Positions 63,698 through 64,000 of a stretch of DNA of 64,000 nt are shown in pieces. This stretch comes from Symbiodinium natans (taxonomy: Eukaryota > Sar > Dinophyceae > Suessiales > Symbiodiniaceae), in contig CAJNDS010002828.1 of NCBI GenBank assembly GCA_905221605.1, forward strand, positions 200,001-264,000. Direction: 5' to 3'. Position 1 is the stretch's first letter. Each line of letters opens with the position of its first letter. The notes beneath the pieces are model-generated. The model made no database searches. It was not told the DNA's origin and worked only from the letters and a program-made list of their open reading frames with translations. Both the position numbers and the translations under genes were made by a program.

Positions 63698-64000
63698 ATG
63701 GCCGGTTGCCTTCTACTTTGGCTTTGGGCAGGTTTAGTGTCCCTCGGTTCGGGATTTAAGGTTCTCGAACAGAGCAACCTTACAGTTTCCGAAGTTCTGC
63801 GGCTTCCTGCAGGACGGCGTCTCTTGGTGCACTTGCGCAAGGATCCTGAGGCCGTGCAAAGGGCGGCTAAGGACCTAGGCATCATTCTGACGGAGCCGCA
63901 TGAGCGTCTCCTTTCCACAATGAAGCATTCCGCACGCGGAACATCCCTGTTGCAAGAGGCAGGAACCAAAAAGGGGACGACAAAGAGCGGGAGGATGGCT
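63698..64000 (+). CDS. 5' part of a signal-peptide protein, runs off the window
   Basis: ATG 63698 opens 101 codons with no stop before the end of the window. The N-terminus MAGCLLLWLWAGLVSLGSGF is a classic signal peptide with probable cleavage after SGS or SGF. The mature part begins with NLTVSEVLRLPAGRRLLVHL, includes an N-glycosylation motif (NLT), and becomes Lys/Gly/Thr-rich (TKKGTTKSGRMA). Likely secreted, ER-resident or plastid-targeted, since dinoflagellate plastid proteins also begin with signal peptides. A minus-strand frame of 98 codons overlaps but has no such features. Family not identified. Confidence 0.65.
   Translation, partial: MAGCLLLWLWAGLVSLGSGFKVLEQSNLTVSEVLRLPAGRRLLVHLRKDPEAVQRAAKDLGIILTEPHERLLSTMKHSARGTSLLQEAGTKKGTTKSGRMA

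Noticed and set aside
1-64000. Reverse transcriptase or transposase genes, tRNA, rRNA or spliced-leader RNA genes
   Set aside because: I looked for their usual motifs and found none I could support. Absence by eye is not proof.

Overview
The window looks like nuclear DNA of a dinoflagellate, most likely a Symbiodiniaceae-type alga. The grounds are: (1) every gene I can support lies on the + strand, as in dinoflagellate unidirectional gene arrays; (2) readable introns include GA and GC donors and AG|G acceptors, with short direct repeats at the junctions; (3) plant-type telomere repeats (CCCTAAA/TTTAGGG) occur inside the sequence; (4) a 19-nt sequence closely resembling the dinoflagellate spliced leader sits just upstream of a long intronless gene; (5) there is very long low-complexity and microsatellite DNA between small exons. 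Most coding sequence is cut into short exons, so I assembled genes by eye from protein motifs and splice junctions. Exon limits are approximate unless stated.

Layout. 0-3 kb: last exon of a truncated gene, then a membrane-protein-like gene. 3-8 kb: mostly repeats and unassigned DNA. 8.3-9.9 kb: ankyrin-repeat gene split into many exons. 11.0-12.8 kb: J-domain (DnaJ-like) protein. 14.2-15.1 kb: SAM-dependent methyltransferase. 15.6-18.5 kb: unknown genes and degenerate repeats. 18.8-19.8 kb: aspartyl/asparaginyl beta-hydroxylase domain, followed by a DHHC palmitoyltransferase exon pair. 20-31 kb: microsatellites, telomere-like repeats, long purine tracts, a few orphan exons, and a 114-bp MITE with a perfect 8-bp target duplication. 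31.8-33.7 kb: possible secreted or anchored beta-helix protein. 36.9-40.1 kb: a 1042-residue intronless thioesterase-flavin monooxygenase fusion with a relict spliced leader, bracketed by telomere-like repeats. 40.8-43.6 kb: a small inverted-repeat element and then a 2.17-kb element with ~60-bp terminal inverted repeats, filled with a GGTCC minisatellite and AT-rich decamer repeats. 45.3-46.8 kb: MGRN1-like RING ubiquitin ligase. 46.8-58 kb: scattered unknown exons. 59.0-60.9 kb: ubiquitin-like + leucine-rich-repeat protein with two clear introns. 62.0-63.6 kb: tandem duplication of a small gene. The last 303 bases are the start of a signal-peptide protein running off the end.

The genes do not form an obvious pathway. 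Protein modification recurs (RING ligase, UBL-LRR, DHHC acyltransferase, Asp/Asn hydroxylase, J protein), but I infer no functional cluster. The most unusual objects are the apparent mRNA-derived fusion gene at 36.9-40.1 kb and the inverted-repeat element at 41.4-43.6 kb.
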